Assembly: GCA_965222975.1 (NCBI GenBank)
Contig: CBDCVJ010000054.1
Span: forward strand, 306,391 to 370,390
Source: UBA6168 sp965222975
Lineage (GTDB): Bacteria > Bacteroidota > Bacteroidia > Chitinophagales > Saprospiraceae
DNA length: 64,000 nt
Reading direction: 5' to 3'
A program made the translations under genes and the position numbers. Below, one piece after another: positions 27,025 to 34,792 of this stretch; within the stretch, counting starts at the first letter, position 1; each line of letters starts with the position of its first letter. The notes beneath the pieces are model-generated. The model worked only from the letters and a program-made list of their open reading frames with translations, did no database searches and had not been told where the DNA came from.

Positions 27025-27705
27025 ATGAAAAAAGCAATGATTTTGAGTGTAGCCATTTTGCTCTCTGGCCTATTGGCAGCACAAGAATTGACAACTCCAA
27101 CAGATTCTTTGAGCTATGCCATTGGTATCCTTTGGGGTCAAAACATCAAACAGCAGGGCTTCACCGATATCAACTCAGAGATAATGAGCCAAGCCATCAA
27201 CACAGTGCTGGAAGGTGAAGAAGGACTGCTTGATCTCCAAACAGCCAACACCATTCTCAGGGCAGTTATGAAACGTAAAAAAGAGGAGCAAGCCAAAAAG
27301 AATGAAGCTCTGGCCATTCAGAACAAAGCTGAGGGGGAAGCATTTTTGAAGGGCAACGCAGAAAGGGATGGAGTCATTACGTTGGAAAGTGGCCTTCAGT
27401 ATGAAGTTATGAACGAAGGTACCGGGCCAATCCCAAGAGCTACAGACAAAGTCTCTGTACATTATCATGGCACTCTTATCAATGGTGATGTTTTTGATAG
27501 CTCCGTACAAAGAGGAGCTCCTACCTCGTTTCCTGTGACAGGGGTCATTAAAGGATGGGTGGAAGCATTACAATTGATGCCTGTTGGTTCAAAATGGAAA
27601 TTATTTATTCCATCTGATTTAGCTTATGGCGAACGAGGTGCCGGTGGCAAAATCGGCCCACATGCAACTTTGGTTTTTGAAGTTGAGCTATTGGGTATAG
27701 AATAA
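27025..27705 (+). CDS. FKBP-type peptidyl-prolyl cis-trans isomerase, exported
   Basis: The start is the ATG giving MKKAMILSVAILLSGLLAAQ, a Sec signal. An N-terminal helical dimerisation part (SYAIGILWGQNIKQQGF ... EEGLLDLQTANTILRAVM, as in FkpA/Mip) precedes the FKBP domain of about 100 residues. Active-site elements visible are KVSVHYHGTLINGDVFDSS, GVIKGWVEALQLMPVGSKW and LFIPSDLAYGERGAGGKIGPHATLVFEVELL. The protein should help fold periplasmic or outer-membrane proteins. A hairpin terminator follows the stop. Confidence 0.93.
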   Translation: MKKAMILSVAILLSGLLAAQELTTPTDSLSYAIGILWGQNIKQQGFTDINSEIMSQAINTVLEGEEGLLDLQTANTILRAVMKRKKEEQAKKNEALAIQNKAEGEAFLKGNAERDGVITLESGLQYEVMNEGTGPIPRATDKVSVHYHGTLINGDVFDSSVQRGAPTSFPVTGVIKGWVEALQLMPVGSKWKLFIPSDLAYGERGAGGKIGPHATLVFEVELLGIE

Positions 27706-27718
27706 GTTAATCCTGCTG

Positions 27719-27762
27719 AAAAGACCTGGAAATGAAAACAAGTCATTCCCAGGTCTTTTTCC
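27719..27762 (+). terminator. Terminator after the FKBP gene
   Basis: AAAGACCTGG pairs with CCAGGTCTTT, extended by AATGA/TCATT after one mismatch, around a 7-base loop and followed by T residues. It separates the FKBP transcript from trmD. Confidence 0.85.
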
Positions 27763-27774
27763 TTTTTTATTTTG

Positions 27775-28464
27775 ATGAGAATAGATATTATTACTGTTCA
27801 GCCCGACCTGTTGCGCAGCCCTTTCCAACACTCCATCATGAAGCGAGCCCAACAAAAGGGATTGCTGGAAATCTATTTGCACGACCTTCGTGATTTTGGC
27901 ATAGGCAAGCACAAGCAAGTAGATGACTACCAATTTGGTGGTGGGGCCGGCATGGTCATGATGGTCGAGCCTTTGGCAAATTGCATTGAAAGCCTCCAAA
28001 AAAGCCGAACTTACGACGAAATAATTTATCTAACTCCTGACGGAATAAGATTGGAACAAAGTATCTCAAACGCACTGTCCTTAAAGGAAAACCTACTTTT
28101 AATATGTGGACATTATAAAGGAATCGACGAGCGCATCCGCCAGCGTTACGTGACCAAAGAAATTTCCATTGGCGATTATGTTCTGTCAGGTGGAGAATTG
28201 GCCGCTGCTGTGCTTGTAGACTCAGTAGGGCGATTGATCCCTGGTGTTTTGGGTGATGAGACTTCTGCCCTTATGGACTCCTTTCAGGATGGCTTATTAG
28301 CTGCGCCAGTCTATACCCGTCCGGCAAAATTCAGGGGCATGGAAGTACCAGAAATATTGACTTCTGGCAATTTTCCCAAAATAGAAGAATGGCGAAATGA
28401 ACATGCTTTACAAAGAACCAAAGAAAGAAGGCCTGATCTTTTTGAAAAATTGGACAAACAATGA
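27775..28464 (+). CDS. trmD: tRNA (guanine37-N1)-methyltransferase TrmD
   Basis: This SPOUT-class enzyme methylates G37 next to the anticodon using S-adenosylmethionine, which prevents frameshifting. The start MRIDIITVQPDLL and the motifs DDYQFGGGAGMVMMVEPL, LICGHYKGIDERI and ISIGDYVLSGGELAAAVLVDSV (the trefoil-knot SAM site) are diagnostic. So is the C-terminal LLAAPVYTRPAKFRGMEVPEIL. It overlaps the next gene by four bases (ATGA), so the two are translationally coupled. Confidence 0.96.
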   Translation: MRIDIITVQPDLLRSPFQHSIMKRAQQKGLLEIYLHDLRDFGIGKHKQVDDYQFGGGAGMVMMVEPLANCIESLQKSRTYDEIIYLTPDGIRLEQSISNALSLKENLLLICGHYKGIDERIRQRYVTKEISIGDYVLSGGELAAAVLVDSVGRLIPGVLGDETSALMDSFQDGLLAAPVYTRPAKFRGMEVPEILTSGNFPKIEEWRNEHALQRTKERRPDLFEKLDKQ

Positions 28465-28820
28465 ACGTTGAATCCTTCCGTGAATATTGCCTGAGCAAAA
28501 AAGCTGTCGAAGAAGCATTCCCCTTTGATGAAGTCACCCTTGTTTTCAAAGTGATGGGTAAAATATTTGCCATTACTGGCCTCGATGAAGAGGTCTTTAG
28601 GGTTAATCTGAAATGTGAGCCAGACCGGGCTATCCTTTTACGGGAGGAGCATCCTGACCAGATCATCCCAGGATGGCACATGAATAAAAAGCACTGGAAT
28701 ACAGTTTATTTTGAGAATGGGTTGAACACAAAATTTTTGTGCGAACTGATTGACCATTCTTATGACCTCATTGTCAGTAAATTACCTAAAAAAGATAAAG
28801 CCATTTTTGATTCAATTTGA
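28461..28820 (+). CDS. MmcQ/YjbR family (DUF419) protein
   Basis: The 119-residue protein follows the CyaY-like MmcQ/YjbR fold family: REYCLSKKAVEEAFPFDEVTLVFKVMGKIFAI at the start and PGWHMNKKHWNTVYFE in the middle. Family members have been proposed to bind DNA, but no defined function is known. It sits in an operon with trmD and an FAD enzyme, overlapping both neighbours by four bases. Confidence 0.88.
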   Translation: MNVESFREYCLSKKAVEEAFPFDEVTLVFKVMGKIFAITGLDEEVFRVNLKCEPDRAILLREEHPDQIIPGWHMNKKHWNTVYFENGLNTKFLCELIDHSYDLIVSKLPKKDKAIFDSI

Positions 28821-29899
28821 TTGCCAATAAAATCAACGAACCTCCCTTCCTGATCGTCGGTCAGGGCATTGCCGGTACTCTACTGGCCTATTTTTTCTTC
28901 CAAAAAAAACAATCTTTTATTGTCATCGACAAGCCATTGGCCGGTGCATCTTCACATGTGGCTGCTGGCATCATCAATCCAATTACAGGTAGGCGTATGG
29001 TCAAAAGTTGGCGCTTTGACGAACTTTCCAAATTTGCGAAGTCTACCTACTTGGGCATGGGGAAAATGCTCGGAGTTGATCTGTTTCAAGAAAAAAACAT
29101 TCTGCGAGCCCTACCAACAGTTTTTGATGAGAATGAATGGGACCGGCGAAGTGGTTTCCCAGAGAACAGGAGTTTTTTTTGTGAATCTGCCCATATGGGG
29201 AATTACCACGGAATAGTTTCTCCATGCAGGTATGGTGAACTGCGTGGAGCTTCAAAAGTTGATTTTAAGCACCTATTGGTTTCGTTTAAAGAATCCCTCA
29301 TCAAAAAAAAATTATTCCTTGATGAGTTTTTTGATTTTGGAAAAATAGAAATGACATCTAACGCAGTCTTTTATGAAGGGAATGCCTACAAAAAAATTAT
29401 TTTCTGCGAAGGTGCAAAAGCCATCTTTAACCCTTATTTCAATTACTTGCCTTTTTCTCCTACTAAAGGAGAATTATTATTAGTAAAAATAAAGGGGTTG
29501 CAAGCAAGTAAAATCCTAAAAAACAAAATCTATATCGTCCCTTTGGGAGAAGATCTCTATTGGGTTGGCTCGACGAATAGCTTTGACTACGAAGGTGCTA
29601 TGCCAACAAAAGAACAAAAGGAATATTTGGAAAAGACCTTATCTGAAATACTTAAAGTCCCATTTGAAATAATCGCTCATAGGGCAGGAATCCGACCTAC
29701 GGTTGCTGATAAAAGGCCCTTTTTGGGTGTTCACTCCAAGCATCGGGACATTGCTATTTTCAATGGGTTGGGCACAAAGGGTGCTTCCTTAGGGCCATTT
29801 TTCGCAAAACAAATGGTCGAGCATTTATTAGGTGAATCGAAACTTGATCAGGAAGTAGATATCAATCGATTTAAAGAAAGCCAAAGGCTTATTTCATGA
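28817..29899 (+). CDS. FAD-dependent oxidoreductase, DAO (D-amino-acid oxidase-like) family
   Basis: Near the N-terminus is the dinucleotide motif FLIVGQGIAGTLLAYF, then VIDKPLAGASSHVAAGIINPITGRR, which is typical of glycine oxidase/MnmC-like DAO proteins. The C-terminus has HRAGIRPTVADKRPFLG and IFNGLGTKGASLGPFFA, the FAD-contacting end. The start is a TTG overlapping the previous stop; no ATG exists before the FAD motif, so this start is favoured. The enzyme is soluble, and the amine substrate cannot be read from the sequence. Linkage to trmD raises the idea of tRNA modification like the MnmC oxidase, but that is only an inference. Confidence 0.87.
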   Translation: MIANKINEPPFLIVGQGIAGTLLAYFFFQKKQSFIVIDKPLAGASSHVAAGIINPITGRRMVKSWRFDELSKFAKSTYLGMGKMLGVDLFQEKNILRALPTVFDENEWDRRSGFPENRSFFCESAHMGNYHGIVSPCRYGELRGASKVDFKHLLVSFKESLIKKKLFLDEFFDFGKIEMTSNAVFYEGNAYKKIIFCEGAKAIFNPYFNYLPFSPTKGELLLVKIKGLQASKILKNKIYIVPLGEDLYWVGSTNSFDYEGAMPTKEQKEYLEKTLSEILKVPFEIIAHRAGIRPTVADKRPFLGVHSKHRDIAIFNGLGTKGASLGPFFAKQMVEHLLGESKLDQEVDINRFKESQRLIS

Positions 29900-30324
29900 A
29901 AAGAGGACCAAGGTTGTTTCACATTGACTTCGATCCCATGATCGTCATACATATGAACTTAATTGGGAAATGCCTTTTTGGAAAGTAAGAATATAACTTT
30001 CATTGAACCATTTAGCGAATCATCATTACTCTTCCGTTCTGAGCAAATCCTGCCTACGGTTTCATGAATAAATTTTTGTTTTAAAAAAAATCATATTTAT
30101 TCTTTTTGGTATGGTTTTCTTTTCTATCTTTGCCATGCGAAAATAATTTTTTAGTCCCGATTTAGCCAAATTCATATCTTTTACAATGGTTCTGCCGAAC
30201 TGTTGTTTTCTTACTTTTTAATTCTGCGTTAGAGTTTCTTACCTGTGGCAACAAAATGCCCAAACTTTTCTATTCTCAAGTCCAAGCATTTTTCTGAATT
30301 GTAAACCGACTAAACTTTAAGACA
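29900..30324. other. Intergenic region with one promoter
   Basis: Apart from the TATCTTTG element inside it, this 425-base AT-rich stretch shows no ORF of note, no clear hairpin terminator after the oxidoreductase gene and no RNA gene. Transcription from the trmD operon may therefore run into it. Confidence 0.5.
30125..30132 (+). promoter_or_regulatory. -7 element for the beta-helix protein gene
   Basis: TATCTTTG followed by CC matches TAnnTTTG. The TTTTTGG 16 bases upstream is closer than the usual 19-21 spacing. A leader of about 185 bases would precede the gene. Confidence 0.5.
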
Positions 30325-31305
30325 TTGAAACTGACTATGCTCTGTGCTTTCCTTCTGGTACTCTGTATCCAGATTGAAGCAAAAAACATCTACGTAGTAC
30401 AAAACGCAACTGGTAATGGAACCTCATGGTCTGAGGCAACAAGTTCTTTAACACAGGCACTTCAATTGGCTGAAACTGGTGACCAAATTTGGGTTGCTAA
30501 AGGTATTTACAGCCCTTCTTCTACTGCGAACAGAGATGATAGTTTTATCATTCCTGATGGTGTTCAAGTTTATGGTGGGTTCATAGGAACGGAAACTGAA
30601 TTAAATCAAAGGGATGTAAAAAACAATCCTACTATATTATCTGGTGAAATAGGCAAGCCTGGAATAGCAGATAATTCATATACAATAGTTTACTTTGAAA
30701 ATGCTGGCGAACAAACTATTCTTGATGGTTTTACTCTTACCGCAGGGAATGCAAATGGAGAATTAGAAGAAGGAAATCCAGCGAGATGTGGAGGAGCAGT
30801 TTACATAAATGGTGAAAATATTGTTTCTAAACCAGTTATTTCCAACTGTATGTTTCTTGAGAATTTTGGGAGGGACGGAGCAGCAGTTTACAACAATGGA
30901 AGGAAAAATGGAGAGAGCAGTCCAAAATTTGTGAATTGTTCATTTCTTAATAATGAAGCTGGGTTAGACGGAGGTGCTGTTTATAATGATGGAAGGTTCA
31001 GTGGTAAAAGCATCCCCTCATTTGTTAATTGCCACTTTGAAAGGAACATGGGAACATATGGAGGAGCTATTTGTAATGCAACTGAATCAGGCGTTTGCAA
31101 TCTTATCCTAACCAACTGCTCGTTTATAGAGAATGCAGCATATTTGAGAGGGGGAGCAGTTTTTAGCTTGAACGGAGACGAAAGGTGCTATCTTGAAATG
31201 TCAGACTGCCAATTTGAAAAAAACTTCCCCGACGATCAAAATATGATTTTCACCAGTACATCCGGACGCAGTGATGCTTATAAGATTGCTGGCTCAAAAC
31301 CATAG
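30325..31305 (+). CDS. Secreted right-handed beta-helix protein
   Basis: A Sec signal (MLCAFLLVLCIQIEA, TTG start three codons earlier) is followed by YVVQNATGNGTSWSEATSSLTQAL. This is the usual opening of parallel beta-helix proteins of the pectin-lyase/Pmp type. Repeating coils follow with GGAVYINGE, DGAAVYNNGR, DGGAVYNDGR, GGAICNATE and RGGAVFSLNG, spaced by NCxFxxN turns (NCMFLENFG, NCSFLNNEA, NCHFERNMG, NCSFIENAA). These are close to polymorphic-membrane-protein repeats. There are no catalytic carboxylates typical of pectate lyases that I can point to. It ends without a T9SS sorting domain. A binding or surface role is likely. Confidence 0.82.
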   Translation: MKLTMLCAFLLVLCIQIEAKNIYVVQNATGNGTSWSEATSSLTQALQLAETGDQIWVAKGIYSPSSTANRDDSFIIPDGVQVYGGFIGTETELNQRDVKNNPTILSGEIGKPGIADNSYTIVYFENAGEQTILDGFTLTAGNANGELEEGNPARCGGAVYINGENIVSKPVISNCMFLENFGRDGAAVYNNGRKNGESSPKFVNCSFLNNEAGLDGGAVYNDGRFSGKSIPSFVNCHFERNMGTYGGAICNATESGVCNLILTNCSFIENAAYLRGGAVFSLNGDERCYLEMSDCQFEKNFPDDQNMIFTSTSGRSDAYKIAGSKP

Positions 31306-31421
31306 AAATAATCTCGATTTAAACTTTTTCATTCAGCATAAAGCAAACTAAACCAACTTTATTCTTTTGTCTTAGACTCACTGGCAATGTTTTATTATTT
31401 CCTCTACACGAATAAACCTTT

Positions 31422-31464
31422 AAAGGGTGTTTGAACAAAATTTTAGCTCAAACACCCTTTTTTT
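31422..31464 (+). terminator. Strong terminator after the beta-helix gene
   Basis: A perfect 13-base stem (AAAGGGTGTTTGA and its complement) with a 13-base loop is followed by four more T residues. The rest of the 331-base gap to the next, convergent gene shows nothing else recognisable. Confidence 0.9.
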
Positions 31465-31636
31465 ATGCTTGCTTATCCGCAAGCTTCGACCTAAGGTTTT
31501 TTCCTAACAATTCAAATTAGAATACAGACCAAAATAAACAAGAAATAAATCAAAGAAATAAAAAGTAAAATTGCTTGAGGAAAGATTGAATGAAATGAAG
31601 CAATGGAAAAGATGTGTGATATTATAAATCTTTATA

Positions 31637-32569
31637 TTAATTCAGCACCCTAGTTACATTTACGGTATAGCCTGCAAAAACTCCAGCTCCATTGGTCACG
31701 TTGCTATAAGAGCCATCAAATCTTAAAGAGTAGCCGCCGCTTTCAGGTTTGTCGATCAAGTTCAGGTAATGCCGATAATATGCATCTGAAACAGTCCGCA
31801 TTTCTATCGTAAATTCGCCCCTTTCGTATTTTTTTTCATCATAGCTATAGTGGCCTGTAAAATTTAATTGAATATTTTCACCATTAAATTTCTTATCTTC
31901 AAGTATAAAACTCGGATAGTCTTTAAATTGCTGAACGTTAATTGATTTAGTTGTACATTCAATAAATAAATTCTTATCAGTATTGAGAAGTGTTGTATCT
32001 GTTTTGGGTTGCCCGTTCTCCCCTATTCTGTGTGAAATCAGTTCTTGCCCGAATATCAAATGGTAATAGTTTTCATGTTCTACTGGGTCATTTAAAGTCA
32101 CAGAAATATCAAACTGAATTTCCGATACTCCGGTTTCATCGTTAACAACGGTATTAGTATTACCAATAGCTACTTCTTCGAGGTCTACAGCCAGAGGGAT
32201 GCTTGTTGAAGCTGTTACAGGCTTATAGCCTGGCACTTCAATGCTTAACATGTAAACTTCTCCTACGATAGGATTAAAATCAACTGTTTTATAAAAAGAT
32301 TGAGTAAAATGAGGAACGAAAACCAAAGTATTGATGAATTCAAAGTCATCACCTGAAAATAGGGTGACAACAGCATTTTCAACATAAGGATTTTCCTTTT
32401 CTGAACGAAGGTTGGATTCAGTTACATAAACGATCAAGTCTTGATTATCAGAAAAATAACTTTGGACTACAAGTTTTGTATCACCCTCAATTTCAATAGG
32501 GACTTCACATGAAGTAATTGATACTGCAAATGAGAATATTACTAGTATTATAAGGTAGTCACGCCGCAT
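31637..32569 (-). CDS. DUF4249 family outer-membrane lipoprotein
   Basis: The 310-residue protein has a lipoprotein signal with Cys at position 21 (AVSITSC). Beta-rich segments typical of DUF4249 follow: KLVVQSYFSDNQDLIVYVTES, VTLFSGDDFEF, YMLSIEVPGYKPVTASTSIP and, near the C-terminus, SGGYSLRFDGSYSNVTNGAGVFAGY. In other Bacteroidota these lipoproteins are often encoded beside TonB-dependent receptors, but none is adjacent here, so it stands alone. Function is unknown. Confidence 0.85.
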   Translation of the reverse strand: MRRDYLIILVIFSFAVSITSCEVPIEIEGDTKLVVQSYFSDNQDLIVYVTESNLRSEKENPYVENAVVTLFSGDDFEFINTLVFVPHFTQSFYKTVDFNPIVGEVYMLSIEVPGYKPVTASTSIPLAVDLEEVAIGNTNTVVNDETGVSEIQFDISVTLNDPVEHENYYHLIFGQELISHRIGENGQPKTDTTLLNTDKNLFIECTTKSINVQQFKDYPSFILEDKKFNGENIQLNFTGHYSYDEKKYERGEFTIEMRTVSDAYYRHYLNLIDKPESGGYSLRFDGSYSNVTNGAGVFAGYTVNVTRVLN

Positions 32570-32791
32570 AGTGCAAAGTTGTAAAAACTAATGGGAATTG
32601 GGTAAAGATCGTTAATATATTTGGCAAATAGAAGTTTATGCCCAATATTTTTAGTATGGAATACAAAGCAAAAATGCCATACGTTGTGTGCATTTCAAAA
32701 ACAATCAACGAATATGCACAGCAGAATGCTACATTTATTCATAAGTACAATAAAATTACCTCGGTGGTTATTATGTTCTGTTTTCCAAGTT

Positions 32792-32799
32792 TACTTTTG
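32792..32799 (+). promoter_or_regulatory. -7 element for pdhB
   Basis: TACTTTTG followed by C matches TAnnTTTG. The leader of about 140 bases would contain the hairpin element that follows. Confidence 0.5.
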
Positions 32800-32829
32800 C
32801 CGACCAAAGACAGAATATATAATTTAAAG

Positions 32830-32917
32830 GTAACTATTCAGCAAGGTTGTTTTTCAAGAGAGGGAAAGAAGAAAAAATAGAATTTTCCTTCTTTCCCTCT
32901 CTAAACTGAACAGTTGC
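32830..32917. repeat. Hairpin element, MITE-like, copy 1
   Basis: The left end is GTAACTATTCAGCA and the right end CTGAACAGTTGC, which are inverted relatives of one another. Inside is a purine-rich arm (AGAGAGGGAAAGAAG) pairing with CTTCTTTCCCTCTCT. The same end sequence and the same type of purine/pyrimidine hairpin recur near 60.7 kb. It lies in the leader of pdhB and could affect its transcription. Confidence 0.65.
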
Positions 32918-32943
32918 AATTTAAGCAAAAAACATAATTGAAT

Positions 32944-33930
32944 ATGGCTAAGATTTTACAGCTCAGGGAAGCACTCAAAGAGGCAATGTCAGAAGAAATG
33001 AGAAGAGACCCCAATGTTTTTCTAATGGGGGAAGAGGTAGCCGAATACAATGGGGCCTACAAAGTAAGTAAAGGTATGTTAGAGGAATTCGGCGCCAAGA
33101 GAGTTATTGATACTCCTATTGCGGAGTTGGGCTTTGCTGGCATTGGGGTTGGGGCAGCGATGAATGGATTGAGACCAATCGTAGAATTCATGACGTGGAA
33201 CTTCGCAGTTTTAGCCTTTGACCAAATAGTCAACAATGCCGCAAAAACCCTTGCTCAGTCTGCTGGTGATTTTTCCTGCCCCATTGTATTCAGAGGACCA
33301 TCTGGTTCTGCCGGTCAATTGGCCCAACAGCATTCTCAAACTTTTGAAAGTTGGCTTGGCAACTGCCCCGGTCTAAAAGTTATCTCGTGCATAGACCCCG
33401 CAGACGCCAAAGGGCTATTAAAATCTGCCATCCGGGATAATGACCCTGTTTGTATGATGGAATCAGAAATCTTGTATGGATATAAAGGAGACGTGCCCGA
33501 TGGAGAATATTTAGTTCCGATAGGGAAAGCAAAAGTTTGCCAAGAAGGAACCGACGTTACGATTGTTTCATTTAATAAGATGATTTTGGAGTCATTAAAA
33601 GCAGCAGAAGAGTTATCAGGCATGGGCATTTCAGCTGAAGTCATCGACCTTCGCACTATTCGTCCCTTAGATTATCAAACGTTGGTTGATTCTGTAAAGA
33701 AAACAAATCGGATGGTAGTGGTTGATGAATCGTGGCCACTGTATGGCGTTTCGGCAGAAATTGCATACGAAGTTCAAAAATATGCTTTTGATTATCTCGA
33801 TGCCCCCGTCACAAGAGTTAATTCCGCAGACACGTCCCTATCCTATGCACCTACATTTGTAGAGGAATATTTGCCTAATCCGACAAAAATAATCAAGGCG
33901 GTTAAGGATGTGATGTATGTCAATGCCTGA
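32944..33930 (+). CDS. pdhB: Pyruvate dehydrogenase E1 component, beta subunit
   Basis: The protein (328 aa) is a transketolase-like beta subunit of a 2-oxo acid dehydrogenase E1. Motifs are REALKEAMSEEMRRDPNVFLMGEEVAEYNGAYK (the Glu contacting thiamine diphosphate), DTPIAELGFAGIGVGAAM and GPSGSAGQLAQQHSQTFESW. The C-terminal domain has VIDLRTIRPLD and VVDESWPLYGVSAEI. It decarboxylates pyruvate, together with the alpha subunit, to feed acetyl-CoA formation. The alpha subunit and E2 are not adjacent, which is common in Bacteroidota. The start is the ATG two codons after a TTG. Confidence 0.95.
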   Translation: MAKILQLREALKEAMSEEMRRDPNVFLMGEEVAEYNGAYKVSKGMLEEFGAKRVIDTPIAELGFAGIGVGAAMNGLRPIVEFMTWNFAVLAFDQIVNNAAKTLAQSAGDFSCPIVFRGPSGSAGQLAQQHSQTFESWLGNCPGLKVISCIDPADAKGLLKSAIRDNDPVCMMESEILYGYKGDVPDGEYLVPIGKAKVCQEGTDVTIVSFNKMILESLKAAEELSGMGISAEVIDLRTIRPLDYQTLVDSVKKTNRMVVVDESWPLYGVSAEIAYEVQKYAFDYLDAPVTRVNSADTSLSYAPTFVEEYLPNPTKIIKAVKDVMYVNA

Positions 33931-33972
33931 TTTAATTTTGGCTAATTGTGCCTCTTTTAAAACCTACTTCCA

Positions 33973-34668
33973 ATGAGTGTCAAAAAGAAAATAGTCGTAT
34001 TGACCGGAGCCGGTATGAGTGCCGAAAGCGGTATTAGTACTTTTCGAGATGCCAATGGCCTCTGGGAAAACCATGACATTATGGACGTAGCCTCTTATCA
34101 AGGTTGGTTAAACAACAAGGAATTAGTTCTCAAATTTTACAATGACCGTCGGCGTCAGTTAAAGGAGGTACGACCAAATGCAGGACACATTGGTCTGGTG
34201 GAATTAGAATCGAAATTTGATGTCACTATCATTACGCAAAATGTTGACGACCTTCATGAGCGGGCAGGAAGTAAAAAAATCATTCATTTGCATGGTGAAT
34301 TGACTAAATCACGAAGTACAACTGATGAACGCTTAATCTATAAATGCGATGGAGATATAAGAGTTGGGGATCGGTGCGAAAGAGGTAGCCAGCTCCGCCC
34401 CCATATAGTATGGTTTGGGGAAATGGTTCCAATGCTTAATACTGCGGCTCAGATAGTAGAGAAAACGGATATGGTAATCATCATTGGAACATCTATGCAA
34501 GTGTATCCTGCTGCTGGACTGGTTGATTATGCACCTTATGGGATTCCCACTTATTATATTGATCCAAAACCATCTATCAATCGGGAATTGAATTTGCAAA
34601 AAAACCTTACTGTTATAGCTGAACCTGCCACATCAGGCGTTAAAAAACTATTGGCCGAATTGATGTGA
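33973..34668 (+). CDS. Sirtuin-type NAD-dependent protein deacylase
   Basis: The 231-residue Sir2 protein has GAGMSAESGISTFRD for NAD binding, TQNVDDLHERAG, and HLHGEL with the catalytic His. Only two cysteines sit in the zinc-module position (YKCDGDI and GDRCERG) instead of four, so the zinc site is reduced, as in many bacterial sirtuins. PHIVWFGEMVP and IIGTSMQVYPAAGL complete the pattern. It probably removes acyl groups from lysines of metabolic enzymes. It follows pdhB by 42 bases and may share its transcript; acyl control of pyruvate dehydrogenase would be an inference. Confidence 0.92.
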   Translation: MSVKKKIVVLTGAGMSAESGISTFRDANGLWENHDIMDVASYQGWLNNKELVLKFYNDRRRQLKEVRPNAGHIGLVELESKFDVTIITQNVDDLHERAGSKKIIHLHGELTKSRSTTDERLIYKCDGDIRVGDRCERGSQLRPHIVWFGEMVPMLNTAAQIVEKTDMVIIIGTSMQVYPAAGLVDYAPYGIPTYYIDPKPSINRELNLQKNLTVIAEPATSGVKKLLAELM

Positions 34669-34675
34669 TTAAATG

Positions 34676-34710
34676 CAAAAAAGGTGTGTTGCTATCCTCA
34701 ACAACACACC
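34676..34710 (-). terminator. Terminator for nrdJ (minus strand)
   Basis: GGTGTGTTG pairs with CAACACACC and, read on the minus strand, is followed by six T residues. It lies about 80 bases beyond the nrdJ stop codon. Confidence 0.8.
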
Positions 34711-34752
34711 CGAAACAGTCTATGAGAAAACGTTGTGTAGTAAATTGTTAGG

Positions 34753-34786
34753 GGGAAGTGTTTGAAATCAAACACTTCCCTTTATA
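34753..34786 (+). terminator. Terminator for the pdhB-sirtuin unit (plus strand)
   Basis: GGGAAGTGTTTGA is followed after two bases by its complement and then by a T-rich run (TTTATATATTTTTT). Together with the minus-strand hairpin it separates the two convergent units. Confidence 0.75.
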
Positions 34787-34792
34787 TATTTT

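Noticed and set aside
27780..27800. Further copy of the GTAACTATTCAGC end sequence
   Set aside because: The ATTACTGTTCAGC match is coding sequence inside trmD and has no hairpin or partner end.
32638..32880. 80-residue plus-strand ORF upstream of pdhB
   Set aside because: It runs into the hairpin element and ends in a Lys run from the purine tract; no recognisable sequence.
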